This document shows positions 10,172 to 19,135 of a stretch of 39,279 nt of DNA, piece by piece. The DNA is from Thermoplasmatota archaeon (GTDB lineage Archaea > Thermoplasmatota > E2 > DHVEG-1). The notes under the pieces are model-generated. The model did no database searches and was not told the origin of the DNA. It saw only the letters and a list, made by a program, of their open reading frames with translations. Every line of letters starts with the position of its first letter. The first letter of the stretch is position 1. The position numbers and the translations under genes are program-made. The stretch lies in NCBI GenBank assembly GCA_022848765.1, contig JAJISJ010000003.1, forward strand, positions 1 through 39,279. Direction: 5' to 3'.

Positions 10172-11719
10172 TTAATTTTTATAATTATCTCCAACGCCAT
10201 AATCACCCCTCGCTTTATTCTGAAAATAAGTTAAGTCAATATTACTCCAATCATCAAAATCATGTACTCCATGAGACCCATTACTATAATCCAAATAATA
10301 TTGCCCAAATTTGTTATAATTCATAACACTTTCATAATCCCCCCAGTATTCTATTGCTTCAAGACGTGTTCTAAATTTCTGTAATGGTGGAAGATCATTT
10401 CGTCCTACCATTGACTTATTATCAATTCCTAGACATACTGTTTTATCCAGACCCAGTGAATGACCAAGTTCATGAATAAAAGAAACAGCCATAGTGAGAT
10501 GATGAAGGCGAGGAGTTATTGCGGGAGGAAGCATCATATTGAAATATAATTTTTTACTGGCTGGAAGAGAAATAACATCCGGATTCCAATCACTTGTTTG
10601 TGGAAGAACCCAACCTATCTCACCAGCCTGAACAAAGATATATCTAAAAATACCATGTCTCTCAATGGAAAAATGATTTTTATAAAATTCAGATCCAATA
10701 CCATCCGCAGGTTCAATAGTATAACCAACATAACGAAGATATTCACCACCTCCATTAACTGGTCCATCAGGCCAACCATCATCGACATGTAATGTAATAA
10801 AATGGGAGGAAAAACTATCTATTACCATCCATTGAGATTCTCTCCATAAAATATGATCCATCTCAAACCAATTTCCTTTATCCATGAAATCAACTTCACA
10901 GAAAATATCTTTATAAAACGGATTTGCAAGCCATTTTTCCATTTCATATTCCTCAATATTTTCCAATCCATCCTCATCTGGGTCAAGATAACTATGATTA
11001 TCCCAAATAAAAGGATCATATTTCCATCTCCATTCCCAACTTGTTGGTATGCCGTCATTATCTGGATCTAAAAGAGAGTCATCCAATCTGGGATTAGTTC
11101 CTAATACATTATTTTCAGTCCAATATGGTATCCCATCATCATCTATATCGAATTGATTAAGGCTAAACCAGATCTCATAATATTTACCGTTATAATGTCC
11201 ATATCCATCACTATCATTAAAACTGTCATCTCCCTTCCATTCACCGGTTTTAAAATCATATATAACATTGAAACTTTCTTTTTCAACATCTTCTTTTCCA
11301 AATAATTTTTTTCTTGTTTCAAATATTTTAAAATAAACTGACGTTTCTTCTTGTTCATCCATCACGTCTTTTAATGATTCCCAACCAATATAACCTGTAT
11401 CCCACTCATTTATATTTTGACTAATCCATAATGCCCCGTCTACATTTGCTTCATAATGATAAACTGGTTTTTTCTTCCAAGAATTTCCTATTTTTCTAAA
11501 TTCTTCTTCTATTCCTTTTTTATGAATTCTTTTTACTTCTAAGAAAATACCTTGTGTAACATTATCTGGACTAATTTTATAATCAATAATATTTGATTCA
11601 TCGGTAAATTCAGGTTTTTTTTGTTCTTCAGGATAATTATAATAAATTAAAAAATATGTAGAGATGATAATTATACATATAATTAATGTGGCAGTTAATG
11701 ATTTAGTTAATATTTTCAT
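10172..11719 (-). CDS. Membrane-anchored metzincin-like metalloprotease with calcium-binding repeats
   Basis: A 515-residue protein with an N-terminal hydrophobic anchor or signal (residues 8-28). Residues about 45-185 look like a C2-type beta domain. Residues 190-260 hold thrombospondin type 3-like calcium repeats (DIDDDGIPYWTE, DPDNDGIPTSWE, DPDEDGLENIEE). The zinc site is HELGHSLGLDK at 416-426, and the Met-turn is SVMNYN with Met466. The usual metzincin third ligand at position 11 is Lys426; Asp425 is the nearest candidate. It is the same length and architecture as the gene at 24100-25647, clearly a paralog. It is convergent with the BPL_N-like gene, 7 bases away. It is probably an extracellular endopeptidase, possibly with altered zinc binding. 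Confidence 0.75.
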   Translation of the reverse strand: MKILTKSLTATLIICIIIISTYFLIYYNYPEEQKKPEFTDESNIIDYKISPDNVTQGIFLEVKRIHKKGIEEEFRKIGNSWKKKPVYHYEANVDGALWISQNINEWDTGYIGWESLKDVMDEQEETSVYFKIFETRKKLFGKEDVEKESFNVIYDFKTGEWKGDDSFNDSDGYGHYNGKYYEIWFSLNQFDIDDDGIPYWTENNVLGTNPRLDDSLLDPDNDGIPTSWEWRWKYDPFIWDNHSYLDPDEDGLENIEEYEMEKWLANPFYKDIFCEVDFMDKGNWFEMDHILWRESQWMVIDSFSSHFITLHVDDGWPDGPVNGGGEYLRYVGYTIEPADGIGSEFYKNHFSIERHGIFRYIFVQAGEIGWVLPQTSDWNPDVISLPASKKLYFNMMLPPAITPRLHHLTMAVSFIHELGHSLGLDKTVCLGIDNKSMVGRNDLPPLQKFRTRLEAIEYWGDYESVMNYNKFGQYYLDYSNGSHGVHDFDDWSNIDLTYFQNKARGDYGVGDNYKN

Positions 11720-12020
11720 TTAATATCATCTTAACATTTTTTATTTATTATTAATATCTTATTAAATTATATAATTTATTATATTCAAATTATTCAAATA
11801 GTGTATTAAAAAATGAATTTTTACAGTTATTTTTAATTAACAACACTATAAATCAGCAAGTTGAAAACAACGAGAATAATACAAAACCTAATATTCAGTT
11901 TCAATGAAAATTTTGTCGTTTTTGTAATTTTAGATGTAGATGCAACTAATTTGTACCATATTTAATGAATAACCATTATATACAAATGATTTAATTATAT
12001 TTATTAAGGGGAGTAATAAA
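11720..12020. promoter_or_regulatory. Divergent intergenic region between two protease genes
   Basis: These 301 bases separate the divergent metzincin-like and papain-like genes. On the plus strand TTATATACA at 11977-11985 is a fair TATA box, followed by the SD AAGGGGAG just after 12005 and the ATG at 12021. A copy of the short motif ATAAATCAGCAAG lies at 11848-11860. I see no coding sequence or RNA gene here. Confidence 0.4.
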
Positions 12021-14276
12021 ATGAAGAAATTATTAATTGTCATCCTTTTTATAGTCATACTAATATTAGCACCAATATCTTCATCATTTGAATCAGAATT
12101 TTTTGAAAATAAAGATATCAAATATAATTCATTGACCGTGTTTAAAATAAAATTAACTAATGATACAATAAACCAAATATATCAATTAATAGCAGATATT
12201 GAAGATAATATATGCAGAAATATTGCTTTAACAATTATTAATCAAATATTAACAAAGGATGGAGAGTTGTTAGTCAATAAATTTTTTAATATTTTAAGTG
12301 AAGAAGGTATCATAGATTTATATAAATTAAAGGACACTTCTGATGCTTTAGATGATTTATATGATTTTATTTTCGATTTATTTGTTGAAAGACTTGGATG
12401 GTTAAATGATCTCTTTGATAAAACCTCAAATATTATTAATGACGCTAAAGAATTATGGAATGACAGAACAATACCAAGTGAAATAAGAGACGAAATTCAA
12501 AATATTATAGATAAATTAAATGAGTTGGAAAGCTTATTGACTCTGCTAGCTGAGGGAAAATATTTACGATTTTTAAGGGATTGGGCTCCATTTATATTTA
12601 TTAACAATACTATTGCTATTGTTGAATCAATAAGTACAATTTCATATGACTTGGGAGTTCTTTTCGGAGATATTCGAAATTTTATTTATGATGTTTCAGA
12701 TTTTATTTCATGGTTTAGTGATGAACCATGGAAAGATCAGATATTTGTATATGGTCGGGTGATGAAAGATATTTTTAACGGAGCTTCAAATGTAACAATA
12801 AGTTGTATGAATGTAACAACTCAGACAGATGAAGATGGTAATTTTTCAATGTACGTATCTCCATCTCCTTCAGAGGTTTCTTTACCTCCAAACGAATATT
12901 ATGGAATCCATAAATGTGTAATTACTGCTGAGAAAGAGGGGATTACAAAGAGTAGTGTTGATAGCCTTTCTTATAGTTTCTCAGGTGGTAGTATTTTTTG
13001 GATGTTCATGTTAACTGATGACGATTCAATTTCTATTAAATATGATTTTTATTTTCAAAAATTATATGAGAAGTATCCTATTATGTTTGAACCAATTTGT
13101 TTTAATGATGTAAATAATTTTATTAATCCAATTCCATGTGCTATAGTTAATACACCAGATGAATTTAATTGGAAGAAACTCGATGGAGAGGATTGGACTA
13201 CTCCTGCTAAAAATCAAGATAATTGTGGAAGTTGTTGGGATTTTGCAGCGATTGGAACGTTAGAGAGTATTATTAAAATCAGAGAAAATCGTTCAGAGAT
13301 TAACCCTGATTTATCTGAACAATATGTTTTATCATGTTTACCGATGGCCGCAAATAACTATGGACAAGGTTGCTTAGGCGGAACCCCATATAATGCTTTT
13401 TATTTCATGATGGATACATCATATCAAGGTAATAGTTATAATGGAGCTATTCCTGAATCATGTTTTCCATATCAGGCTGATGATGACGTACCTTGTACTG
13501 ATAAATGTGAAAATTGGATCGATTATCTTATTCCAATATCTGACTGCGGAGAAACCTGGTTAGGATTTGATAGCCTTGAAGCAAGGGATACAATAAAATC
13601 TCTGATTTATCAAGATGGTCCAATTGCTGCAGGCATAAATGTAACTGAGGATTTTATTAATTATTGGTCTTTTAATAATAATGAAAACGATTATTATCCA
13701 GATACAAATGAACCTTGGGGTAATCAATTAAATCATATTATTGTAATTGTAGGTTGGAAAGATGACCCGGGTATTGATAATGGTGGGTATTGGATCTGCA
13801 AAAATAGTTGGGGGGTAGAATGGGGTTTTGATGGTTTCTTTAATATCGAATATGGTGGATTATTTATTGGAACATATATTTCTTGGGTAGATTATCAACC
13901 AAATGATCAGAGACCTGAAAAACCTTCAAGACCTATTGGTATAATTGATGGAAAAACAAATACAGATTACTGTTATTCAAGTAGTAGTATTGATCCAAAT
14001 GGTGATCAGATTTTTTTCTTATTTGATTGGGGGGACGGGACAGATAGTAATTGGATTGGACCATATGATTCTGGTGAAATTGTAAATATAACCCATAGTT
14101 GGAATATGAGGAGAAATTATGAAATAAAAACAAAAGTGAAAGATATACATGATTTAGAAAGCGAATGGTCAGATCCCTTAATTGTTAGTATGCTACATAT
14201 TAGATCATTCGATAATATTAATCTATGGCTCTTTAGATTAACCCAGCGATTCCCAAAACTTGATTTTCTACAATAA
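12021..14276 (+). CDS. Secreted papain-family (C1A) cysteine protease with C-terminal PKD-like domain
   Basis: A 751-residue exported protein: signal peptide at residues 1-24, a long helical region to about 240, a short beta domain (residues 245-330), then a C1A peptidase. Catalytic residues are visible: oxyanion Gln399 and Cys405 in NQDNCGSCWDFAA, His572 in NQLNHIIVIVGW, and Asn595 in CKNSWGVEWGFDGFF. A PKD/Ig-like domain follows (about 640-725, FFLFDWGDGTDSNWIGPY), and the protein ends with a 25-residue tail containing RLTQRFPKLDFLQ. The tail matches the end of the Ntn hydrolase at 15258-16451. The strong SD GGGGAG and ATG 12021 fix the start. It probably degrades protein outside the cell; the helical N-terminal region may act as a propeptide. 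Confidence 0.88.
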   Translation: MKKLLIVILFIVILILAPISSSFESEFFENKDIKYNSLTVFKIKLTNDTINQIYQLIADIEDNICRNIALTIINQILTKDGELLVNKFFNILSEEGIIDLYKLKDTSDALDDLYDFIFDLFVERLGWLNDLFDKTSNIINDAKELWNDRTIPSEIRDEIQNIIDKLNELESLLTLLAEGKYLRFLRDWAPFIFINNTIAIVESISTISYDLGVLFGDIRNFIYDVSDFISWFSDEPWKDQIFVYGRVMKDIFNGASNVTISCMNVTTQTDEDGNFSMYVSPSPSEVSLPPNEYYGIHKCVITAEKEGITKSSVDSLSYSFSGGSIFWMFMLTDDDSISIKYDFYFQKLYEKYPIMFEPICFNDVNNFINPIPCAIVNTPDEFNWKKLDGEDWTTPAKNQDNCGSCWDFAAIGTLESIIKIRENRSEINPDLSEQYVLSCLPMAANNYGQGCLGGTPYNAFYFMMDTSYQGNSYNGAIPESCFPYQADDDVPCTDKCENWIDYLIPISDCGETWLGFDSLEARDTIKSLIYQDGPIAAGINVTEDFINYWSFNNNENDYYPDTNEPWGNQLNHIIVIVGWKDDPGIDNGGYWICKNSWGVEWGFDGFFNIEYGGLFIGTYISWVDYQPNDQRPEKPSRPIGIIDGKTNTDYCYSSSSIDPNGDQIFFLFDWGDGTDSNWIGPYDSGEIVNITHSWNMRRNYEIKTKVKDIHDLESEWSDPLIVSMLHIRSFDNINLWLFRLTQRFPKLDFLQ

Positions 14277-14407
14277 ATACCATACTCATTAATATCATAA
14301 TCAGCAGGTAAAAATATTAAAAAATGTTGAGAAATATTAAGTATTATTCTCGGATTATACAAATTAGGTGGTAAAGGATAGTAAACTTTGATTTTTTACT
14401 TTGGCCA

Positions 14408-15082
14408 ATGTTAATTCCAATGATTATTCCTATAATATATGGAATAAAATATAAACGAGATTCATTACTGGAAATAATTATTATCACTTTAGTTATGATT
14501 TTTATTGTTATACTATATTGGCCATTAACATTAGGGTTAAATTCATCAGCAAATATTATTACTAAATTCTTATTGTTTGTATTAGTTCCACTATTTTTTC
14601 TTTATTTAACTTATAAAATTAGAAATAAACAAAGAAGAAAAAAACTAGAATTTCAATATAATCAATTTGGAATTACTAGTAATGGAATTAAAAAGAGCCT
14701 GAAACTTGGATTCCTTTTTCTCCCATTGATGTTGTTTATTACATACTTAGCTAAAACTATGATAGGGGGAACTCTTTATCCAAATTTTCCTCTTGGTATA
14801 GTAAGTTTTATTGAATCATTTACTGAAGAGTTTTTCTTCAGGGGGATATTGTTTCTATTTTTAATGAGTAAAACAAATTTAAAAATTGCTTATATTACCT
14901 CTCTTCTTAGTTTTATTTTAATTCATCCACAAAATTTTACAAATTTATTTATTATAAGTACAATAATTCAGGGTTTAATTACTATTGAGATATGTCGAAG
15001 AACAAGTAATTTAGCTGGTGCTTGGATTGTTCATGGAACTAACAGATTTTTCAGTATTGCGATATATCCCCTTTTATCATAG
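14408..15082 (+). CDS. CPBP (CAAX-type) intramembrane metalloprotease
   Basis: A 224-residue integral membrane protein with about six hydrophobic segments. The CPBP/ABI motifs are present: EEFFFRG (Glu140, Glu141, Arg145), His173 in FILIHPQNF and His209 in GAWIVHGTNRF, the expected metal and catalytic residues of this glutamate-type intramembrane protease family. The substrate is unknown; some members cleave prenylated or signal-anchored proteins. The ATG at 14408 has no SD, and the frame is open back to 14375 without a standard start, so the N-terminus is uncertain. It sits between two secreted hydrolases on the same strand, which makes a role in processing exported proteins plausible but unproven. 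Confidence 0.82.
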   Translation: MLIPMIIPIIYGIKYKRDSLLEIIIITLVMIFIVILYWPLTLGLNSSANIITKFLLFVLVPLFFLYLTYKIRNKQRRKKLEFQYNQFGITSNGIKKSLKLGFLFLPLMLFITYLAKTMIGGTLYPNFPLGIVSFIESFTEEFFFRGILFLFLMSKTNLKIAYITSLLSFILIHPQNFTNLFIISTIIQGLITIEICRRTSNLAGAWIVHGTNRFFSIAIYPLLS

Positions 15083-15257
15083 AAATAAATTATAAGTTTA
15101 TCAATATACATATCGATTTATTCAAAAAATATTTCTATTACTTTTTACATGATATCAATTAAAATCATAATCAGCAAGCAATAATGTTAATTTGTTAGAT
15201 CAATGTATAGATATTTTTTTATATCCTGGAAATATTAATTATCAAATGAGAATAAAT

Positions 15258-16451
15258 ATGAAGAAAATGATTTTAACAATTACAGTTTTGTGGTTAATTA
15301 TTTTTAGTGTTTCAATAGAAGCATGTATTGTCTTCAATAGTACAAATGATGGGATTACTTTAGTTGGAAGGAATATGGATTGGTATACTCAGGAAAATTA
15401 TATAGCATTTTTACCTTCAGAAGAAGGTAAATTTGGAAGGGTATATTTCGGATGGAATGAATTCCCATCTTGGCATCAAGGTGGAATGAATAGTCAAGGT
15501 GTAATGTTTGCATATCTAGCAGCACCATTTCTAAGTGTGACAAATTCTTTACTAAAGCCAGTATATCGTGGAAATTATGGGAATTTAATGGAGAAATGCA
15601 TGGAAGAATGTTCATCAGTTAATGAAGTGCTTGATATTTTTAATCAATATAATCTCCGATTTTTAGAGAATTGTCATGTTATGGTTGTCGATAGAAATGG
15701 TGATTCTGTGATTATTGGTGGTGATGATGTTACTATGAAAGATGGGGCTTTTCAAGTTGTTACGAATTTCCGCCCGTCTCATCCTTCATTAGGAGGTTAT
15801 CCTTGCTGGAGATATGATGAAGCTTATGGAAAGTTAGAAGAAATGGAAATTATTTCACTTGATTATTTCACTGAGATCTTAAATGAAACGCATATGGAAG
15901 GAAATTATCCAACTCAATGGTCAATTATATATGATCTGGAGGAATATAATATTCATCTATATTATTTTCATGATTTTAATAATGTTATAATATTTAATTT
16001 ACACGAAGAGTTAGAAAATGGTGAGCATGTATATTCAATACCTTCTCTTTTTGAGACTTCTGATAATCAACCGCCTAACGCTCCTACTGATGTAGATGGT
16101 CCTTCTATAGGAAAAATTGAAACTGAGTATACTTATTCATGCAGTGTAACTGTTGATCCTGATAATGAGCCTGATGAGTTATATTATTTATTTGATTGGG
16201 GTGATAATACAGATAGTGGTTGGATTAAACCATTGTCTTCTAGTATGATATCTACTTCTCACGTTTGGTATGTAAATGGTAGCTTCAAGATAAAGGTAAA
16301 AGCTAAAGACATTTTTGGTGCTGAGAGCGAATGGTCTGAACCTTTAGAAATCAATATGCCCAAGAATAAAATTATTAATGATCTACTAGTTGGACGATTA
16401 TTAATTAGATTTCCGATCTTTAAATTTTTTTTATGGTCACTCCTTCAATAA
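15258..16451 (+). CDS. Secreted Ntn amidohydrolase (C45/choloylglycine-hydrolase-like) with PKD-like domain
   Basis: From ATG 15258 the protein has a signal peptide (MKKMILTITVLWLIIF) ending ...SIEA, directly followed by Cys23. The next residues (IVFNSTNDGITLVGRNMDWY) match the start of mature N-terminal-nucleophile hydrolases such as acyl-CoA:6-APA acyltransferase (C45) and choloylglycine hydrolase, whose N-terminal Cys is the nucleophile. Signal cleavage alone would expose it. The hydrolase domain runs to about residue 270, a PKD-like domain (about 295-375, YLFDWGDNTDSGW) follows, then the tail MPKNKIINDLL and RFPIFKFFLWSLLQ. It probably hydrolyses linear amides or peptides. ATG 15246 is an alternative start; the frame extends to TTG 15192 without adding signal-like sequence. 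Cys23 is a less likely lipobox. Confidence 0.78.
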   Translation: MKKMILTITVLWLIIFSVSIEACIVFNSTNDGITLVGRNMDWYTQENYIAFLPSEEGKFGRVYFGWNEFPSWHQGGMNSQGVMFAYLAAPFLSVTNSLLKPVYRGNYGNLMEKCMEECSSVNEVLDIFNQYNLRFLENCHVMVVDRNGDSVIIGGDDVTMKDGAFQVVTNFRPSHPSLGGYPCWRYDEAYGKLEEMEIISLDYFTEILNETHMEGNYPTQWSIIYDLEEYNIHLYYFHDFNNVIIFNLHEELENGEHVYSIPSLFETSDNQPPNAPTDVDGPSIGKIETEYTYSCSVTVDPDNEPDELYYLFDWGDNTDSGWIKPLSSSMISTSHVWYVNGSFKIKVKAKDIFGAESEWSEPLEINMPKNKIINDLLVGRLLIRFPIFKFFLWSLLQ

Positions 16452-16483
16452 AAATCCAATAAGAATTAATAATAATAAATTTT

Positions 16484-16531
16484 GAAAGAGGCTCATAAAA
16501 CCATTTAATAATTTATTTTATATCCTCTTTC
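16484..16531. repeat. Inverted repeat in the convergent gap, possible terminator
   Basis: GAAAGAGG at 16484-16491 and its exact complement CCTCTTTC at 16524-16531 could form an 8-bp stem with a 32-base loop. It lies 33 bases after the Ntn hydrolase stop, and a run of nine T at 16583-16591 follows. Archaeal termination often uses T-runs alone, so the hairpin may be incidental. Confidence 0.35.
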
Positions 16532-16633
16532 TTAAACAATTGATATAGTTGTTAAAATTCTATTATTCAATTTACTATCAGGTTTTTTTTTGAAAATTAA
16601 CCATTTTAAAACCGTTTATACTATTTTAATAAA

Positions 16634-17395
16634 TTATTCTGGTGGTGATGCATCATCATATATTCTTACTGCAGCAATTTTTCCTGATTCACCAATTTCA
16701 TAAATTGCAATACCTGCTTGAGATTCAAATTTTTTATTACCCCATTCATCAAAAACATATTCAACGGCAAAATGTCTTCCATCAAAAGTTGCAGTGCAAT
16801 GTTTTAGAGGGATACCTCCTTTGCCTAAAGCAAAGCTATAAAATTCGTTTCTACCAGATTCCCCTAAATGTCTATATTTAGAACCACTAGGTTCTTGAAC
16901 ATATGCATCTACTTCAAATAAGGATAAAACATGATCTTTATCAGCGTTTTTTATTCCTTTCATATATTCTATTATAATATCAGGGACTTCCAAATTAGTA
17001 TCTGGCTTCAATATTGGTTTAATGCTAATATGTTTACCAGTTATAGGCCAAGAACTATGATAAATTCTAATATTAATAATAAAATTATTTTCAATATCTA
17101 AAACTGCAACGAAAGGTAATTCAATTTTTTTTTCTCCTTTGTCATAAAAAATGCTTAACTCAATAATAATACGATTTTTAGCATCTATTAAATTGAAAAT
17201 CTCAACCCGAGCATTTTTAGTATTTAACCAATCTTTTTGGTTCATAATATAATTTTTAATTTTCATTCTACCAGAAATCAATCCATCTAATGGAGTATAC
17301 ATTGTTGATCTATTATTCAAAAGAGAGGATAGAGCATCAATATCTTCTTTTTTTAGTACAGTTAAATATTCTTTTAATATTTCTTTAATATTCAT
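16634..17395 (-). CDS. Tandem NTF2-like (SnoaL-type) protein
   Basis: A cytoplasmic protein of about 253 residues made of two NTF2/SnoaL-like cone-fold domains. The first starts MNIKEILKEYLTVLKKEDIDAL and includes PLDGLISGRMKIKNYI; the second starts near IIEYMKGIKNADKDHVLSLFE and includes the equivalent EPSGSKYRHLGESGRNEFY and ATFDGRHFAVEYVFDEWG. The repeated layout (helix, L-x-x-L-F/L, short loop, GR/GE, helix) supports an internal duplication. Such domains act as small-molecule isomerases, hydrolases or binding proteins; no specific catalytic set is clear. ATG 17395 begins in the family-typical place; ATG 17416 would add seven residues. It is convergent with the Ntn hydrolase. Confidence 0.68.
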   Translation of the reverse strand: MNIKEILKEYLTVLKKEDIDALSSLLNNRSTMYTPLDGLISGRMKIKNYIMNQKDWLNTKNARVEIFNLIDAKNRIIIELSIFYDKGEKKIELPFVAVLDIENNFIINIRIYHSSWPITGKHISIKPILKPDTNLEVPDIIIEYMKGIKNADKDHVLSLFEVDAYVQEPSGSKYRHLGESGRNEFYSFALGKGGIPLKHCTATFDGRHFAVEYVFDEWGNKKFESQAGIAIYEIGESGKIAAVRIYDDASPPE

Positions 17396-17502
17396 TTTCC
17401 CAACACTCAACATCAATAGTTGTTTACTATCGATATAATAAATTCAATTAATTTTTTATTATAATATGTTTTATATTACTATTGTATTTGATTTTATAAA
17501 AT

Positions 17503-17631
17503 TTATGAAAAATCATCCATTCCTACATCAAAATCATCTTCTTGAACAATGGATGAAGCACAATCTTGACATATATCTCCTACCATCTCATCTTTTGATT
17601 TCCTTTCCCCGCAAATTGAACATTTTACCAT
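17503..17631 (-). CDS. Small zinc-ribbon protein, 42 residues
   Basis: On the minus strand an ATG at 17629-17631 opens a 42-codon frame ending TAA at 17503-17505. The peptide begins MVKCSICGERKSKDEM, continues GDICQDCA and ends in an acidic tail. The CxxC-x13-CxxC spacing is that of a treble-clef or zinc-ribbon knuckle, and the acidic C-terminus is common in small archaeal zinc proteins. It has none of the low-complexity look of chance frames nearby. It lies about 108 bases upstream of, and in the same direction as, the NTF2-like gene. Function is unknown; nucleic-acid or protein binding is typical for the fold. Confidence 0.65.
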   Translation of the reverse strand: MVKCSICGERKSKDEMVGDICQDCASSIVQEDDFDVGMDDFS

Positions 17632-17703
17632 ATAATATACATAATATATGAGATAAATTAAATAATTTTTACCTATATTTCTATAAAGATTTTCATTTCA
17701 AAA

Positions 17704-17714
17704 TATTTATATAA
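17704..17714 (+). promoter_or_regulatory. TATA box of the M28 peptidase gene
   Basis: ATTTATATAAT is centred about 28 bases before ATG 17737, giving a very short or absent leader. AAGGAT just before the ATG is too close to act as a normal SD. Confidence 0.45.
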
Positions 17715-17736
17715 TTATTAGCGAATTAATAAGGAT

Positions 17737-19029
17737 ATGAAATTAATAACTATGATTACTATTTTATTAGGTTTTTGTATTATTTTCAACACAACTACAT
17801 TATCTGCCTATAGGAGTTCAGTTAACCAAAAAAACATTGATATTAATGAATTTATTATTAAAGATTCAATTAATCAGATTAATGAGTCAAGACTAAATTA
17901 TTTTTATAAAAATCTTTTAAATTTTGGAGTAAGATATACTGGAACTCCTAATTGTTCAAAAGCAGGAGATTGGATTTATGATGAATTTGAAAAAATGGGT
18001 TTAGATGTTGAGTTTCATGAATGGAATTATGATATATATGAATCAAGAAATATAGTCGCAACTATACCCGGAAATGATCAAAATAGTAATGCAATTTATA
18101 TGTTATGTGCTCATTATGACACTTTTTTGGATTCTCCCGGGGCAAATGATGATGGATCAGGTATTGTTGCAATTATGGCAATAGCAGAAGTTCTTAGTAT
18201 TTTTTCATTTAATCATACTATTCGTTTTATTGCTTTTTCAGGTGAAGAAGTAGGGGCTTATGGGAGTTATAAATATGCTCTAGAGGCATATAAACGTGGG
18301 GATAACATTGTAGGGGTTCTAAATCTAGATATTATTGGCTATGCAGAAACAAAAGAAGGCGGAAAAATAATTAGATTTTTTCATGAAAGCCCATCTGACT
18401 GGATAGCTATTTTTGCTCAAGAAATCTCAATTAAATATTACGATATTCTAGATATGTCTGTTGAAAATTTACCTAATTATCCTGGTGCAGATAATCAAGC
18501 TTTTGTTGATTATGGGTATGATGGGGTATGGATTGCTCAACATGACCCAAATCTGGGGGGCCATTCTCCAGATGATACTTTTGAAAATATTAATATTTCA
18601 TATCAAATGAAAACAACAAAAATAATGTTAGCGGTTTTAATTGAACTAGCTATCAAACCTATTCATATCCAGGTAATTATTAAATCTCCTCTTGAAGGAA
18701 AGGGATATATTAATAATAAGCCTGTTATTGAGTTAGGTTTTCCTGATAATTTTTTCCAGAGATTAAGAGGTATAACTATTGTTTTTGGACGACCAATAGC
18801 TAATGTTGAAATTATTTGTAATGATGAAATAAAATATGTTATTTTTAGTATAAATGATGCGTTTACATTATGGGATTCAGAACCACCATATGAGTGGAAA
18901 ATTCAAGGTAAATATTATCCATTATTCGGGCGTCATAAATTGAAAGTATTTGCATACTCTGAAACTGGAGAATATGATACAGATGAAATGGAAATTATCT
19001 TTTTCACAACATCTTATCAATATGGATAA
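17737..19029 (+). CDS. Secreted M28-family zinc aminopeptidase/carboxypeptidase
   Basis: A 430-residue exported protein: signal peptide (residues 1-24, ends TTTLSA), then an M28 catalytic domain (about 45-305). All five zinc ligands are visible: His126 in CAHYDT, bridging Asp138 in GANDDGSG, Glu171 in SGEEVGAYGS (Glu170 is the expected general base), Asp198 in LNLDIIGY and His276 in LGGHSPDD. The remaining 110 residues form an Ig-like beta domain (PPYEWKI, HKLKVFAYSETGEYDTDEMEI) common on archaeal secreted enzymes. It would remove terminal residues from peptides outside the cell and so complement the endopeptidases of this region. Start ATG 17737 has a TATA box at the right distance. Confidence 0.9.
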   Translation: MKLITMITILLGFCIIFNTTTLSAYRSSVNQKNIDINEFIIKDSINQINESRLNYFYKNLLNFGVRYTGTPNCSKAGDWIYDEFEKMGLDVEFHEWNYDIYESRNIVATIPGNDQNSNAIYMLCAHYDTFLDSPGANDDGSGIVAIMAIAEVLSIFSFNHTIRFIAFSGEEVGAYGSYKYALEAYKRGDNIVGVLNLDIIGYAETKEGGKIIRFFHESPSDWIAIFAQEISIKYYDILDMSVENLPNYPGADNQAFVDYGYDGVWIAQHDPNLGGHSPDDTFENINISYQMKTTKIMLAVLIELAIKPIHIQVIIKSPLEGKGYINNKPVIELGFPDNFFQRLRGITIVFGRPIANVEIICNDEIKYVIFSINDAFTLWDSEPPYEWKIQGKYYPLFGRHKLKVFAYSETGEYDTDEMEIIFFTTSYQYG

Positions 19030-19135
19030 TGGTAAAAAATAAAATTAGATGTTAATAAATAATATGGTAAAATAGTAAAAGATCACTATCACAATTATTG
19101 GAAAATAATATGAACTGTATTTTTATTGTTCTAAT

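Noticed and set aside
16452-16633. RNA gene in the convergent gap
   Set aside because: Only one short inverted repeat and a T-run are present; no tRNA-like or other conserved structure is visible.
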